The notes: generated from the letters alone by a model not told the origin. Shown: positions 7,364 to 16,900, counted from the first letter of the stretch. The stretch: DNA of 32,747 nt from CAYRFE01 sp964539615 (GCA_964539615.1 CAZIJP010000009.1:1-32747); one strand, 5' to 3'. Numbers and translations are program-made.

Positions 7364-8682
7364 TTGATCTTCACCGGACAAATTCCCGATCTGTCTTTAT
7401 AACCGGACATAATATAGGACGCGCCCTTTTCATTGACAATAATGTACTTGTTGCCGGTCAGCGGATCATGTGAAGGCATGACCCCGTCCTCAAACATAAT
7501 TGAATATAATAACTGCATTTTGGATGTGACCAACGCCTTTCGTTCAAATACAAAGGAATACACGGGCAGTGGCGACGTGAGATAATTACCAAACGGATTA
7601 TAGAACCATGTGTTCCAGACTGTCTTTCGATCCTCGGCGGGTTTAACCGAATCTATGTTCCAATACTCAACGGCGGCGGCGCTTTTCAAATATCTGCCGT
7701 GATCGTCATAAATCTTCTGAGAGACCGGCAGAGAGGTAAATGGCCATCTTCCACCGTAATTATACAATATTTTCATTCTTCGTGCCGCAGGGGTTTCGCC
7801 CGTAAATAAATACGTGCCTTTTACCGGTTCTGCGATAAAATCCTTCATAACGCCGATCTCAAGGTCGACCGATGTATCAAAAGATGTTTCCATTGATGAG
7901 ATTACTGCGAAAAAAACCGGTTTTATTTCTTGTGACCGGCATATTGAACGAAATGATACTGATCGGGAAAGATGGTCCGCCACCGCATCTGCTGCCATAA
8001 GACTTGCGGTATACCCGGAGACATCTGTCTGCGCATTAAACATTACTAAAATTGCCGAGAATACGGCCTGAGTCCGTTTTTCTGCAATTTGCGTTTCACC
8101 GCGAGCAAGTAACAGTTCGATGGCGTAACATTCCGCATCGATCGTGTTTGTGATGACCGTATAATCAGGCACAACTCCGAACAATTTGAATAAAAAATGC
8201 TGTGGCATCTGTTGCGGTACCTGAAGGCGCGCGATCAGCCGCAAGCGATACTTTTCGGTCTTGCGTAAAAAAAGCGGGTCGTTGAGCGACACAAGATTTT
8301 TTTTAAATAACTGAGCGTCCTCATTACGTGTCAGCAGGATCAATTCATTATATTCAGGAGGCGGATCCGTATAGGGCGGGACAGTTTGCGTGTAACCGAA
8401 CGTGCTGATGTTCACGATCATAACCAGTAGCAAATACAAACCTGCGGCTAGTGACCAAAAACTCGGCAGCACGGCAGCAAGCCTGACGATCGTGATAAGC
8501 GATGTGCCGGGCAACGAAGGATGTGACAGTAAATAAAGAACAACTGCAGAACCGGCGAAAATAAAAAAAACGCCGTCTGCAAAAAAGAACCCGTTTTGGA
8601 TCAGAGCAAAGACCGCCAAAAATAATGATGAAAAAACACCACATCGAAACAAGATGTTCGTCTTTTTATTGTGCTTTTTCAT
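7357..8682 (-). CDS. Membrane-anchored protein of unknown function
   Basis: 441 residues. The N-terminal 95 residues contain about three hydrophobic segments (about 10-31, 34-53 and 62-92), the first preceded by the basic MKKHNKKT. A soluble region of about 340 residues follows, starting with a proline-rich PPYTDPPPEYNEL. I do not recognise a family or catalytic motif. The C-terminal third has conserved-looking aromatic segments (YNYGGRWPFTSLPVSQKIYDD, WNTWFYNPFGNYL and a final GKYIIV-like strand), which suggest an exported domain. The gene starts 28 nt after the lon stop on the same strand, with no clear Shine-Dalgarno, so it is probably read from the lon transcript. The ATG at 8682 is the only good start near the hydrophobic region. 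Confidence 0.75.
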   Translation of the reverse strand: MKKHNKKTNILFRCGVFSSLFLAVFALIQNGFFFADGVFFIFAGSAVVLYLLSHPSLPGTSLITIVRLAAVLPSFWSLAAGLYLLLVMIVNISTFGYTQTVPPYTDPPPEYNELILLTRNEDAQLFKKNLVSLNDPLFLRKTEKYRLRLIARLQVPQQMPQHFLFKLFGVVPDYTVITNTIDAECYAIELLLARGETQIAEKRTQAVFSAILVMFNAQTDVSGYTASLMAADAVADHLSRSVSFRSICRSQEIKPVFFAVISSMETSFDTSVDLEIGVMKDFIAEPVKGTYLFTGETPAARRMKILYNYGGRWPFTSLPVSQKIYDDHGRYLKSAAAVEYWNIDSVKPAEDRKTVWNTWFYNPFGNYLTSPLPVYSFVFERKALVTSKMQLLYSIMFEDGVMPSHDPLTGNKYIIVNEKGASYIMSGYKDRSGICPVKIKR

Positions 8683-8710
8683 TATTGTGCTTTATCACAG
8701 CAGCGGTTGG

Positions 8711-11140
8711 TCATGCCTGCCCCGGTTCAAACAGTATCTTTTCCACATCGGTCATGCGTTTCACATAATGAACGGTAATACCCTCGCGTACTTTTTCGGG
8801 TATTTTATCAAAATCAACTTTATTGGCTTCGGGCATTATGATTTCCTTAACACCGAAGCGTTTTGCAGCCACCACTTTCTCGCGTATGCCACCAACAGGC
8901 AGAACATGCCCGGTCAGTGATAACTCTCCCGTCATCGCAAAGTTATTGGATATCTTTTTATCGATCAACAACGAGAGTATTGCCGTTGCCAGCGAGATAC
9001 CAGCAGACGGACCGTCCTTTGGCGTAGCACCCTCGGGCAAATGTATATGAATGACCTTTTTCTCAAAAATACTGTTATCGATATGGAATCGTTCGGCTGC
9101 GGTCATGGCATAACTGTAGGCGATCGATGCAGACTCGCTCATCACTTCACCGAGTTGACCGGTTAGCTTCAACCCGCCCTTGCCTTCGATGAACACCGCC
9201 TCGATAAGCAACGTGCTACCGCCGTATGATGTCCACGCAAGCCCGCGCACCATGCCCGGCCGAGAGATCTTTTGCCACTCTTCTTTTGTAAACATCGGAG
9301 CGCCGAGATATTTTTCAAGATTTGCGGCCGACACGGCGGTATGCATCTCGTCGCCTTTTTCGGCATATTTCAGCGCGATCTTACGCATGATCTTATCAAT
9401 GAATTTTTCCAGATCACGTACGCCGGATTGCCGCGCGTAATACCTACACAGATCGACCAAAGCAGATTTGGCGAAGGTGACCGCATTTTTGGGGATACCA
9501 TGCTCCTTCATGGATTTCGGAATAAGGTAACGCCTGCCGATCTCTATCTTTTCCTCATCGATGTAGCCCGACAGACTGATCATTTCCATACGGTCAAGAA
9601 GCGGGCGAGGAATTGTATCCAACGTGTTTGCCGTGCATACGAACAGCACATGCGACAGATCGAACGGCACATCGAGATAATGGTCACGGAAACTTATATT
9701 TTGCTCCGGATCGAGCACCTCAAGCAATGCCGAAGACGGATCGCCCTGGTAGCTTGTACCGAGTTTATCGATCTCATCGAGCATGATGACAGGATTGATC
9801 GTTTTTACAATGCTCATGGCCTGCATGATCTTACCGGGCATAGCGCCGACATAGGTACGGCGATGGCCTTTTATCTCTGCTTCATCTCGCATACCGCCCA
9901 ATGAGAAACGGAAAAACTTCCTGCCCATTGCGCGAGCGAGCGATTTTCCGACGGATGTTTTCCCAACGCCCGGAGGCCCGACCAAAAGAACGATAGAACC
10001 TTTTGAATCAGGTTTGATCTTACGAACGGCAAGAAACTCTAAGATACGTTCTTTCACATCCTCTAGGCCGTAATGATCGGTATTCAATATTTTTCGAGCA
10101 CGAGCTATATCGATACGGTCTTCCGTTCTTAAATCCCATGGAAGCGAGAGTATTGTGTCGAGATAGCTGCGCACCACGCCGTATTCTGCGGAGGCAGGTT
10201 CCAAGAGTTCAAGCTTTTCAAGCTCACGCTCTACTTTTTCGGTAGTTTCCTCATTGAACGCATGTTTCAGCTTTTCAAACCGTGCGCGGAACGATTCGGA
10301 ATCCTGGGTCTTTTCATCTTTTTCGAGCCCTAGCTCCTGTTTGATATATTTCAACTGTTCATTGAGAAAAAAATCACGCTGCCGCTGGGCTACTTTTTCT
10401 TCGATGTCCGCGCGGATCTTATTTTGCAGTTTGAGCATTTCTTTTTCTTTATTGAGCAGAAGCAAGGTGCTGCGGATACGTTCTTTGATCTCGTACAGCT
10501 CCAGTACCGATTGCTGCTCTTCCGGTGAAACATTGAGTATGCTTACGATGATATCCACCATCCTGCCGGGATGCTCGTTGATGTTAACAAGATTCAATTT
10601 CATCTCTTCGGTCAACAACGGATTATTCTCTATGATAAATTTTACATCCGCGAGCATGGCCTGCATGAGCGCTTTCAACTCGATATCGTCACGGTCGATC
10701 TTTTCTTCATGATACTCAACTGCCACCGTAATATACGGGTCCATCGATAATACTTTTTTTATAGTAAAACGTTTCAGGGTGTTAACCAATATATTGTAGC
10801 TGCCGTCGGGAAGCTCAACTTTCTTGAAAACGCGCGCTACCGTACCGACCTTATACAGATCTGTTTTTTTGATCTCGGTAATATCGGCAACCTCGTTCTT
10901 CAGATACACGAATCCCATGATATGCTCGCGCTGCATCACATCATTGATCATATTTTTCAACGGCTCGTCGGTCACCAATACCGGCGCCACGATACCCGGA
11001 AAGATCGGCCGCATGCGCAGCGGGAAAACGAATAATTTACGGGGAAGCAGATCATCCACCGCTACGATCTTCTTTTCAGGTCCCTTTGTGTGCTCTACTG
11101 CGGCAGACTGCTCAATATCGTCATTGCGTTCTTCTGTCAT
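8711..11140 (-). CDS. lon: ATP-dependent protease Lon
   Basis: 809 residues from ATG 11140, chosen because GAAGGGAG lies about 8 nt upstream and because the LON substrate-binding domain then starts at the usual distance (RKLFVFPLRMRPIFPGIVAPV at about 34-54). Next come a coiled-coil linker, the AAA+ module with Walker A GPPGVGKT (388-395), Walker B VIMLDEIDK, and the serine-lysine protease domain. In the latter, GPSAG carries the nucleophile Ser712, and Lys755 of GGIREK follows 43 residues later, the same spacing as Ser679/Lys722 in E. coli. It degrades misfolded and regulatory cytosolic proteins. The frame stays open 118 codons further upstream to 11494; I treat that part as untranslated. 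Upstream is a divergent gene at 11408; downstream is an unknown membrane protein. Confidence 0.97.
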   Translation of the reverse strand: MTEERNDDIEQSAAVEHTKGPEKKIVAVDDLLPRKLFVFPLRMRPIFPGIVAPVLVTDEPLKNMINDVMQREHIMGFVYLKNEVADITEIKKTDLYKVGTVARVFKKVELPDGSYNILVNTLKRFTIKKVLSMDPYITVAVEYHEEKIDRDDIELKALMQAMLADVKFIIENNPLLTEEMKLNLVNINEHPGRMVDIIVSILNVSPEEQQSVLELYEIKERIRSTLLLLNKEKEMLKLQNKIRADIEEKVAQRQRDFFLNEQLKYIKQELGLEKDEKTQDSESFRARFEKLKHAFNEETTEKVERELEKLELLEPASAEYGVVRSYLDTILSLPWDLRTEDRIDIARARKILNTDHYGLEDVKERILEFLAVRKIKPDSKGSIVLLVGPPGVGKTSVGKSLARAMGRKFFRFSLGGMRDEAEIKGHRRTYVGAMPGKIMQAMSIVKTINPVIMLDEIDKLGTSYQGDPSSALLEVLDPEQNISFRDHYLDVPFDLSHVLFVCTANTLDTIPRPLLDRMEMISLSGYIDEEKIEIGRRYLIPKSMKEHGIPKNAVTFAKSALVDLCRYYARQSGVRDLEKFIDKIMRKIALKYAEKGDEMHTAVSAANLEKYLGAPMFTKEEWQKISRPGMVRGLAWTSYGGSTLLIEAVFIEGKGGLKLTGQLGEVMSESASIAYSYAMTAAERFHIDNSIFEKKVIHIHLPEGATPKDGPSAGISLATAILSLLIDKKISNNFAMTGELSLTGHVLPVGGIREKVVAAKRFGVKEIIMPEANKVDFDKIPEKVREGITVHYVKRMTDVEKILFEPGQA

Positions 11141-11179
11141 GCCTATCACTCCCTTCAAAACTGTGTTCTCTTTGATGAA

Positions 11180-11208
11180 ATTGTAGCAGATAATTTGATT
11201 TTTTTGAA
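11180..11208 (-). promoter_or_regulatory. Probable promoter of lon
   Basis: On the minus strand TTCAAA (11203-11208), 17 nt, TACAAT (11180-11185). The start would be near 11173, giving a leader of about 33 nt that fits the chosen ATG at 11140 and excludes the longer reading frame from the transcript. Confidence 0.55.
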
Positions 11209-11407
11209 GCCCCTTCCGCTTTACGAAACTCCCCCTAACAAAATAATCCTCGACAACTCCGCCAACGTGGTGTATGGTAAGTTCTGCGGAAGGTACGCAG
11301 TAGTCAGACCGGTATTCCAAGGAGTATTCGGTTGATGGATTTGTAAGAATTCTTGCCCAGTCAGAAGCAAAAATCCCTATTTTTCCATTAGATATAAAAA
11401 AAGTGAA

Positions 11408-13210
11408 GTGATCAATACGAGACCATTCCATACGTTTCATATTCCCGTCATGGGAATAGGATTCACCATCGACACCCCGGTAAAAGTGGCGCATTACGGC
11501 ATTTCTTCAGTCATATCCCTCGTTGATGACGGACTGATGGAGAAAATGCGCGAAATGTACTGCGTGAAACATGCGCTCCCGTTTGAGCCGATACCGCAAA
11601 GCGATATCGATTATCGGGCAAAACGCATCACGTCATATCTTGATTGTATCGACGTGATCGTGAAAGAAAATTGCCGCATGGTACAGGATTCCATTCTAGG
11701 CGACGGCATCGAGATCAAAAAATATTTCGATCTTTTGCCTGATAATTCGCCGGTAAAACAAAAATTTGAACAATTGATCGCCGACAAGACCGATGTTCAG
11801 GCCATGCATACATGGATCATGGACACTATCCGCTTCGGCTCGATCGATGTGAACATCATGACAAAATTGGACCGCACCCATTTCCATAATGACGAACAAT
11901 TGCCGATCGAATACAACGACGCACATGCAGCATTACGCGGCTTTGTAAACAGCACCATCAGTTCTGCTATCGTCTTCTCGGCAGGGCTCAATCCGCGTTT
12001 GTTCAGTTATGCGGAAAAGTTTGACGATTTTTATCCTCGCAAAGATGATTCGCTCTTCAAAAAGATCATCTTGAAAGTAAGCGATTATCGTTCCGCTATC
12101 ATACAAGGTAAGATGTTCGCGAGAAAAGGCCTGTGGGTTTCGGAATACCGGATAGAATCCGGCGTCAATTGCGGCGGTCATGCTTTTGCTTCAGACGGTT
12201 TGCTCATGGGTCCGATCTGTGAAGAATTCAAAAACAACCGACGCGACCTGGCCGATTCCACCCACACGATCTTTGCCCAGGCTTTGCGCGAAAAAGATAA
12301 ACATGTACCCGAAAGACCGCTCCCGCTGTCTATCTCTGCACAAGGCGGCGTCGGCACGGTTGAAGAGCATAATTTCCTTATGGAACGTTACACGGTCGAT
12401 TCGGTCGGTTGGGGTTCACCCTTCCTTCTTGTGCCCGAAGCGACCAATGTTGACGAACCTACCATGGAGTTGCTCAGTAAGGCTGTTGAAAGCGATCTGT
12501 ATATGAGCAATACATCGCCGCTCGGCATACCGTTCAATATTGTACGGAACAACACAAAGGACCTGGAAAAAGAAGCTATGGCAGCAAAAGGAAATCCGGG
12601 GAGCGTTTGCACGAAACAATGCGGCGCATTGAACACCGAATTTTCCGATAAACCGCTCTGCACGGCATCAAAAACGTATCAGAAAAATAAGATCGACGCT
12701 TTGAATACGTCAGGCATCACCGGACAACCATATGAAGACGCATATCACGCCATCGTGGACAAATCATGTATCTGCGTTGGATTAGGCACATCCGCGTTGA
12801 TCGTAAATGACCTTGATACCAAATCGGAAGGTAACGGCGTTTCGGTATGCCCGGGGCCGAACATGGCATATTTTTCTCACAAAATTTCATTGAAGACCAT
12901 GATCGACCATATATACGGCAGAACTGATGTTATCGAACGCCATGACCGGCCGTTTTTTCTGGTAAAAGAATTATCAATGTATATCGATATTCTTAAAAAG
13001 AACATGGCCGCTTCCGAGACCGACCTTTCAACGAAGACTCGCGATGCGATAAACAATTTCCGCAGCAATGTACTTACCGGCATTGCGTATTATCAATCGC
13101 TGCTGCCGACGTTGTCGTTTTCATCGGAATCGATGCGTCAATCGATCGACAAGGCATTCGAACAGATGAAAGCTGAAATAATGCAATTACAATTGGCTTT
13201 GACCGTATAA
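11408..13210 (+). CDS. Conserved-looking 600-residue protein, possibly TIM-barrel flavin/metal enzyme, not identified
   Basis: 600 residues from GTG 11408. The next in-frame start is ATG 11450, and both lack a strong ribosome site. The frame is open upstream only to 11336 and without an ATG. No signal peptide is seen, so it is probably cytosolic. The N-terminal FHIPVMGIGFTIDTPVKVA-YGISSVISLVDD looks like the first strand of a barrel. GVNCGGHAFA (252-261) and SAQGGVGTVEE-x10-VDSVGWGSPFLLVPEATNVD (310-349) resemble the phosphate-binding loops of FMN TIM-barrel enzymes such as nitronate monooxygenase or glutamate synthase. After them comes a cysteine cluster: Cys401, Cys405, Cys418, Cys454, Cys456 and Cys481. 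This would suit a metal or iron-sulfur site, but that is inference. I believe similar uncharacterised proteins exist in other bacteria, but cannot name a family. It is divergent from lon and followed by a helicase gene. Confidence 0.8.
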   Translation: MINTRPFHTFHIPVMGIGFTIDTPVKVAHYGISSVISLVDDGLMEKMREMYCVKHALPFEPIPQSDIDYRAKRITSYLDCIDVIVKENCRMVQDSILGDGIEIKKYFDLLPDNSPVKQKFEQLIADKTDVQAMHTWIMDTIRFGSIDVNIMTKLDRTHFHNDEQLPIEYNDAHAALRGFVNSTISSAIVFSAGLNPRLFSYAEKFDDFYPRKDDSLFKKIILKVSDYRSAIIQGKMFARKGLWVSEYRIESGVNCGGHAFASDGLLMGPICEEFKNNRRDLADSTHTIFAQALREKDKHVPERPLPLSISAQGGVGTVEEHNFLMERYTVDSVGWGSPFLLVPEATNVDEPTMELLSKAVESDLYMSNTSPLGIPFNIVRNNTKDLEKEAMAAKGNPGSVCTKQCGALNTEFSDKPLCTASKTYQKNKIDALNTSGITGQPYEDAYHAIVDKSCICVGLGTSALIVNDLDTKSEGNGVSVCPGPNMAYFSHKISLKTMIDHIYGRTDVIERHDRPFFLVKELSMYIDILKKNMAASETDLSTKTRDAINNFRSNVLTGIAYYQSLLPTLSFSSESMRQSIDKAFEQMKAEIMQLQLALTV

Positions 13211-13315
13211 TGACATCAACCGATACGCCATATTCGTTAAAAGCAATAACCATGAACATACGTTTCATATCACCAAACAATCATTAAATAATCAAAAAGA
13301 AAGAGGATTAACACA

Positions 13316-14608
13316 ATGAACAGAACAGAACAGAACAATGACACAATGGACACACAATCACAATTCAAGACGCTCAACCTTATTGAGCCGCTTTTAAAAG
13401 CTGTTGCGGAAGAAGGCTATACGATCCCGACACCGATACAAGTAAAAGCGATCCCTGTCGTACTGAACGGCCGCGACCTTCTCGGCTGTGCTCAGACCGG
13501 CACGGGAAAAACTGCAGCCTTTGCTTTGCCGATACTGCAGCTCTTGAGCAAAACAAAACCGGAGTCGCATAAACGCAAGATCCGCAGCCTGATCGTCACA
13601 CCCACACGGGAGCTGGCCATTCAGATCGGAGAAAGTTTCAAGACATACGGACGCCATGCCGGACTTACCCATACGGTCGTCTTTGGCGGCGTGAACCAGA
13701 ATCCGCAGATCTCGGCGCTGCATAGAGGAATAGATATTCTCATTGCAACCCCGGGAAGGCTCCTAGACCTTATGAACCAAGGGCATTTTACCTTACGCGA
13801 CGTTGAAATATTCGTCCTTGATGAGGCAGACCGCATGCTGGACATGGGTTTTATCAATGACGTCAGAAAAATACTGGCGGTATTACCGAAACAACGGCAA
13901 TCGCTGTTCTTCTCCGCCACCATGCCTGCCGAGATACTCAATCTTGCCGGTACGATCTTACGTGACCCGCAGCGAGTAACGGTCACACCGGTCGCTTCCA
14001 CCGTGGATATCATCGAACAGTTCGTCTATTTCGTGGATAAAGGCAATAAGAACTCGCTTTTACTCGAAGTATTGAAAGACGAGAACATCAAGACCGCTCT
14101 GGTCTTTACCAGAACAAAACACGGTGCAGATAAGGTCGTGCGTTTGCTTCAGGCGAAACGGATTTCAGCCGAGGCCATTCACGGCAACAAAGCGCAGAAT
14201 GCGCGTCAGCGTGCGTTGAGCAATTTTAAAGAACAGACCACCCGCATCCTGGTTGCCACCGATATAGCCGCGCGCGGTATCGATGTGGATAATCTTGAAT
14301 ATGTTATAAATTATGACATCCCCAATATATCCGAAACATATGTTCACCGTATCGGAAGGACCGGACGCGCAGGCGCAAAAGGCACCGCATTATCGTTTTG
14401 CAACGGCGAGGAAAAAGTATATCTGCGCGACATCGAACGTTTGATCGCAAAAAAAATAAACGTTGTGGCCAACCATCCGTTTCCGTTGGTAAATGATGTG
14501 CCGGACAGGCCGACCATTATTAAACCGGGCACAAGCGCTGGAGCCGTATGGCATTCCAAACCAAGAAACCCGCGTTTTAATATCGGCAAAAAAGCAGTAG
14601 GAAAATGA
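13316..14608 (+). CDS. rhlE: DEAD-box RNA helicase, RhlE-like
   Basis: 430 residues. All core motifs are intact: Q-motif region (FKTLNL then TPIQ at 38-42), motif I AQTGTGKT (59-66), Ia PTRELA (96-101), Ib TPGR (145-148), II DEAD (169-172) followed by RMLDMGF, III SAT (200-202), V ARGID (319-323) and VI HRIGRTGR (344-351). The RMLDMGFI-DVRKIL segment and short basic tail fit the RhlE subgroup, enzymes that remodel RNA and ribosome-assembly intermediates. AAAGAGGA lies about 8-10 nt before ATG 13316. The 105-nt gap from the previous stop holds no terminator. A TATAAT at 13206-13211 overlaps that stop but lacks a good -35, so the helicase could be co-transcribed with the upstream gene or have its own weak promoter and long leader. 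A strong terminator follows. Confidence 0.96.
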   Translation: MNRTEQNNDTMDTQSQFKTLNLIEPLLKAVAEEGYTIPTPIQVKAIPVVLNGRDLLGCAQTGTGKTAAFALPILQLLSKTKPESHKRKIRSLIVTPTRELAIQIGESFKTYGRHAGLTHTVVFGGVNQNPQISALHRGIDILIATPGRLLDLMNQGHFTLRDVEIFVLDEADRMLDMGFINDVRKILAVLPKQRQSLFFSATMPAEILNLAGTILRDPQRVTVTPVASTVDIIEQFVYFVDKGNKNSLLLEVLKDENIKTALVFTRTKHGADKVVRLLQAKRISAEAIHGNKAQNARQRALSNFKEQTTRILVATDIAARGIDVDNLEYVINYDIPNISETYVHRIGRTGRAGAKGTALSFCNGEEKVYLRDIERLIAKKINVVANHPFPLVNDVPDRPTIIKPGTSAGAVWHSKPRNPRFNIGKKAVGK

Positions 14609-14635
14609 TCTGACCATATATTAACGTTAACAAGA

Positions 14636-14666
14636 AACGGCATCGGCTTTCGGTGCCGTTTTTTTT
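14636..14666 (+). terminator. Terminator of the helicase gene
   Basis: Ten-bp stem AACGGCATCG (14636-14645) with CGGTGCCGTT (14651-14660), one G-U pair, a 5-nt loop, and T continuing to 14666. Confidence 0.92.
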
Positions 14667-14751
14667 AATATAAATGGGTCAAATTCCCTGAAGCTTGCTT
14701 CGTTTTTTTTGTACTATATGACGGAAATCGGAAAATAAAAAATAAAGGGGT

Positions 14752-14824
14752 GCGGGGACGAAGTCCCCGCGAAAAAACTAAAAAAACCCCCGCCCAAAAA
14801 GAAAAGGGCGGGGTTTGGGGTGGG
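14752..14824. other. GC-rich palindromes with G-quadruplex motif in a 330-bp gene-free region
   Basis: Between 14667 and 14995 no gene is present. Two perfect 8-bp hairpins lie back to back: GCGGGGAC/GTCCCCGC (14752-14759, 14763-14770, loop GAA) and CCCCGCCC/GGGCGGGG (14788-14795, 14806-14813, 10-nt loop). On the minus strand the second is followed by seven T (14780-14786), so it reads as a terminator for minus-strand transcripts although no minus-strand gene lies nearby. GGG-C-GGGG-TTT-GGGG-T-GGG (14806-14824) meets the three-tetrad G-quadruplex rule on the plus strand. The surrounding DNA is AT-rich. It may be a dispersed intergenic repeat. Confidence 0.6.
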
Positions 14825-14906
14825 CGCACAAAATACTACTATTTGATTTTTTCGATACACCGTAGCTTACTGCGGGATAGTTCATTTTAAAGTAATCTCC
14901 CCCCTG

Positions 14907-14936
14907 TTCAGATCTTAAAGAATACGGTATTATTAT
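14907..14936 (+). promoter_or_regulatory. Weak promoter candidate for the first M3 peptidase
   Basis: TTCAGA (14907-14912), 18 nt, TATTAT (14931-14936). It is only a moderate match, but well placed about 60 nt before ATG 14996. Confidence 0.3.
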
Positions 14937-14995
14937 TTCGTGAAACGATTTTGTTAGTCGTGCGTATACGTATAGGTAACCTTAAGGAGGTTCTC

Positions 14996-16900
14996 ATGAA
15001 CAGTTTCAAGACAATTCTTCTTGTCATACTGATAACCGTATCACTCTCAGTTCTGTGCCATGCAAAACCCGCCACTTTGAATCGCGCCGATATCCCCGAT
15101 ATCTACAAATGGAATTTTGCGGATATTTATTCAGATTGGGCCGCCTGGGAAAAAGATATCACCATTACAGAGCAAAAAATGTCACAATACGTTTCATTGA
15201 AAGGCACCCTGTCCAAAAGTCCGGAAGCATTGCTCGCCGTATTGAAACTTGATGATGAGATCAGTATCATCACCGGACGCATTTCACGGTATGTCTCGCT
15301 TCAGGCAACGGTCAACACAAAAGACAGGGAGCTGCAGGCAAAACGCCAACGCATACGTACCATCTATAATAAATTTTCTCAAGCTACGGCGTGGTTTGAA
15401 CCGGAAATGTTATCTATTCCGCAATCGACCATTGATTCATGGATGGTTGCCAATACTGAGCTGCGTCAATATAAAATGTATATAAACGATATTTTCCATT
15501 CCAAAGAACACGTTTTACCTGAAGATAAGGAAATACTGCTTTCGTATTTTTCAACTCCTCTCGGTACGATTTCGTCAGCATATAGCCAGCTTACCACCGC
15601 AGACATGGAATATCCAAAAGTCACCGTGTCTACCGGTGAGACCATTACGTTGACCGAAGGTAATTACTCGCGTCTTCTGAAAGACGAAAAACTGTCGCAG
15701 GAGGACCGTAAGAAAGCATATATCGCAATGCAAACTTCGTATAAAAAAAATCTGAACACCTATGCCACGCTGTATGCAGGCGTATGCCAGCGCGACTGGG
15801 CAAATGCCCGGGCACGGAATTATCCGTCCAGCCTTGATGCAAAATTATTCGGCAATAATATTCCCATGAGTGTCTACGAAAACTTGATCCAAACGGCCCG
15901 TAACAACACTGCCGTTCTGAAACGCTATATGAACTTGAAAAAGAAACTCATTATGAAACAAAAAAACCTGAAAGAATACTGGTCATACGACACCTCGCTA
16001 AGTTTCACCGATTATTCGAAGGATTATCCGTATGAGATCGGCAAAGAGATCGTCTATAATGCCGTTGCGCCTCTCGGAAAAGAGTATCAGTCGCGTATCC
16101 GCACAGCGCTTGACAACCGCTGGGTCGATGTATACGAAAACGACGGTAAAGATACAGGCGCATCCTCGGGCGGATTATACGGTGTTCATCCCTTTATAAA
16201 AATGAATTACAACGATACGATGGACAACATGTTCACGCTGGCGCATGAACTCGGCCATTCCATGCATTCCGTATATGCCAATGAAACGCAACCGTATACG
16301 ACCACAGGCTATACGACATTTGTGGCTGAAGTGGCATCTACGTTCAATGAACAGCTGCTTATCGATTATCTGCTTTCAAAGACAAAAGATCCGAAAGAAC
16401 GCATCGCTATCCTCCGCCAAGCTATCGGCAATATCACCGGCACGTTCTTCTTTCAAACGTTCCTTGCGGATTTTGAACTTCAAGTCCATAAACTAGCCGA
16501 GCAGGGAAAGCCAATAACCGCCGACACGCTGATTGCAATAGAACGAGATCTAGACAACATCTATTACGGCGACTATGCGTTACGGATCGATGAGTTTGAA
16601 GGTATTTCGTGGTCAATGGTGCCCCATCTGTTCGGTCCGTCATTTTATGTTTATCAGTATGCGACAAGTTTTGCCGCTTCTTCCAAGCTGTACAAGGACA
16701 TGACAACAGGATCTTCGACGCAAAAGGAAGCTGCGCGGAAACGCTATATCGAGCTCTTAAAATCCGGCGGAAAAGACTATCCGATCGAGCTCTTGAAAAC
16801 TGCAGGCGTGGACATGTCAAAACCTGACGCCGTCCTGGCGGTCATCAGCGAATTGGATCGTCTTGTTACTCTGTTGGAAAAAGAAGTCAATAAATTATAA
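14996..16900 (+). CDS. Exported M3 family (oligoendopeptidase F-like) metallopeptidase, copy 1
   Basis: 634 residues from ATG 14996, with AAGGAGG 5 nt upstream. Residues 1-23 are a signal peptide ending CHA, so the enzyme acts outside the cytoplasm, unlike typical cytosolic PepF. The M3B architecture is complete: helical N-terminal domain (WNFADIYSDW onward) and zinc site HELGH (His417, Glu418, His421) with third ligand Glu445 in FVAEVASTFNEQ. The closing motif PHLFGPSFYVYQYAT has His544 and Tyr551, 553 and 555, the residues that in this family stabilise the transition state and bind substrate. It probably trims short peptides in the periplasm. It is followed by its own terminator and then by a paralogue with the same layout. 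All expected catalytic residues are present, so I expect it to be active. Confidence 0.93.
   Translation: MNSFKTILLVILITVSLSVLCHAKPATLNRADIPDIYKWNFADIYSDWAAWEKDITITEQKMSQYVSLKGTLSKSPEALLAVLKLDDEISIITGRISRYVSLQATVNTKDRELQAKRQRIRTIYNKFSQATAWFEPEMLSIPQSTIDSWMVANTELRQYKMYINDIFHSKEHVLPEDKEILLSYFSTPLGTISSAYSQLTTADMEYPKVTVSTGETITLTEGNYSRLLKDEKLSQEDRKKAYIAMQTSYKKNLNTYATLYAGVCQRDWANARARNYPSSLDAKLFGNNIPMSVYENLIQTARNNTAVLKRYMNLKKKLIMKQKNLKEYWSYDTSLSFTDYSKDYPYEIGKEIVYNAVAPLGKEYQSRIRTALDNRWVDVYENDGKDTGASSGGLYGVHPFIKMNYNDTMDNMFTLAHELGHSMHSVYANETQPYTTTGYTTFVAEVASTFNEQLLIDYLLSKTKDPKERIAILRQAIGNITGTFFFQTFLADFELQVHKLAEQGKPITADTLIAIERDLDNIYYGDYALRIDEFEGISWSMVPHLFGPSFYVYQYATSFAASSKLYKDMTTGSSTQKEAARKRYIELLKSGGKDYPIELLKTAGVDMSKPDAVLAVISELDRLVTLLEKEVNKL

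Noticed and set aside
9272..9904. 210-codon open frame on the plus strand opposite lon
   Set aside because: It lies fully inside the AAA+/protease coding region of lon and has no family resemblance.
13198..13211. TATAAT over the stop codon at 13206 as a strong promoter for the helicase
   Set aside because: No acceptable -35 at 16-18 nt, so not reported as a separate feature.
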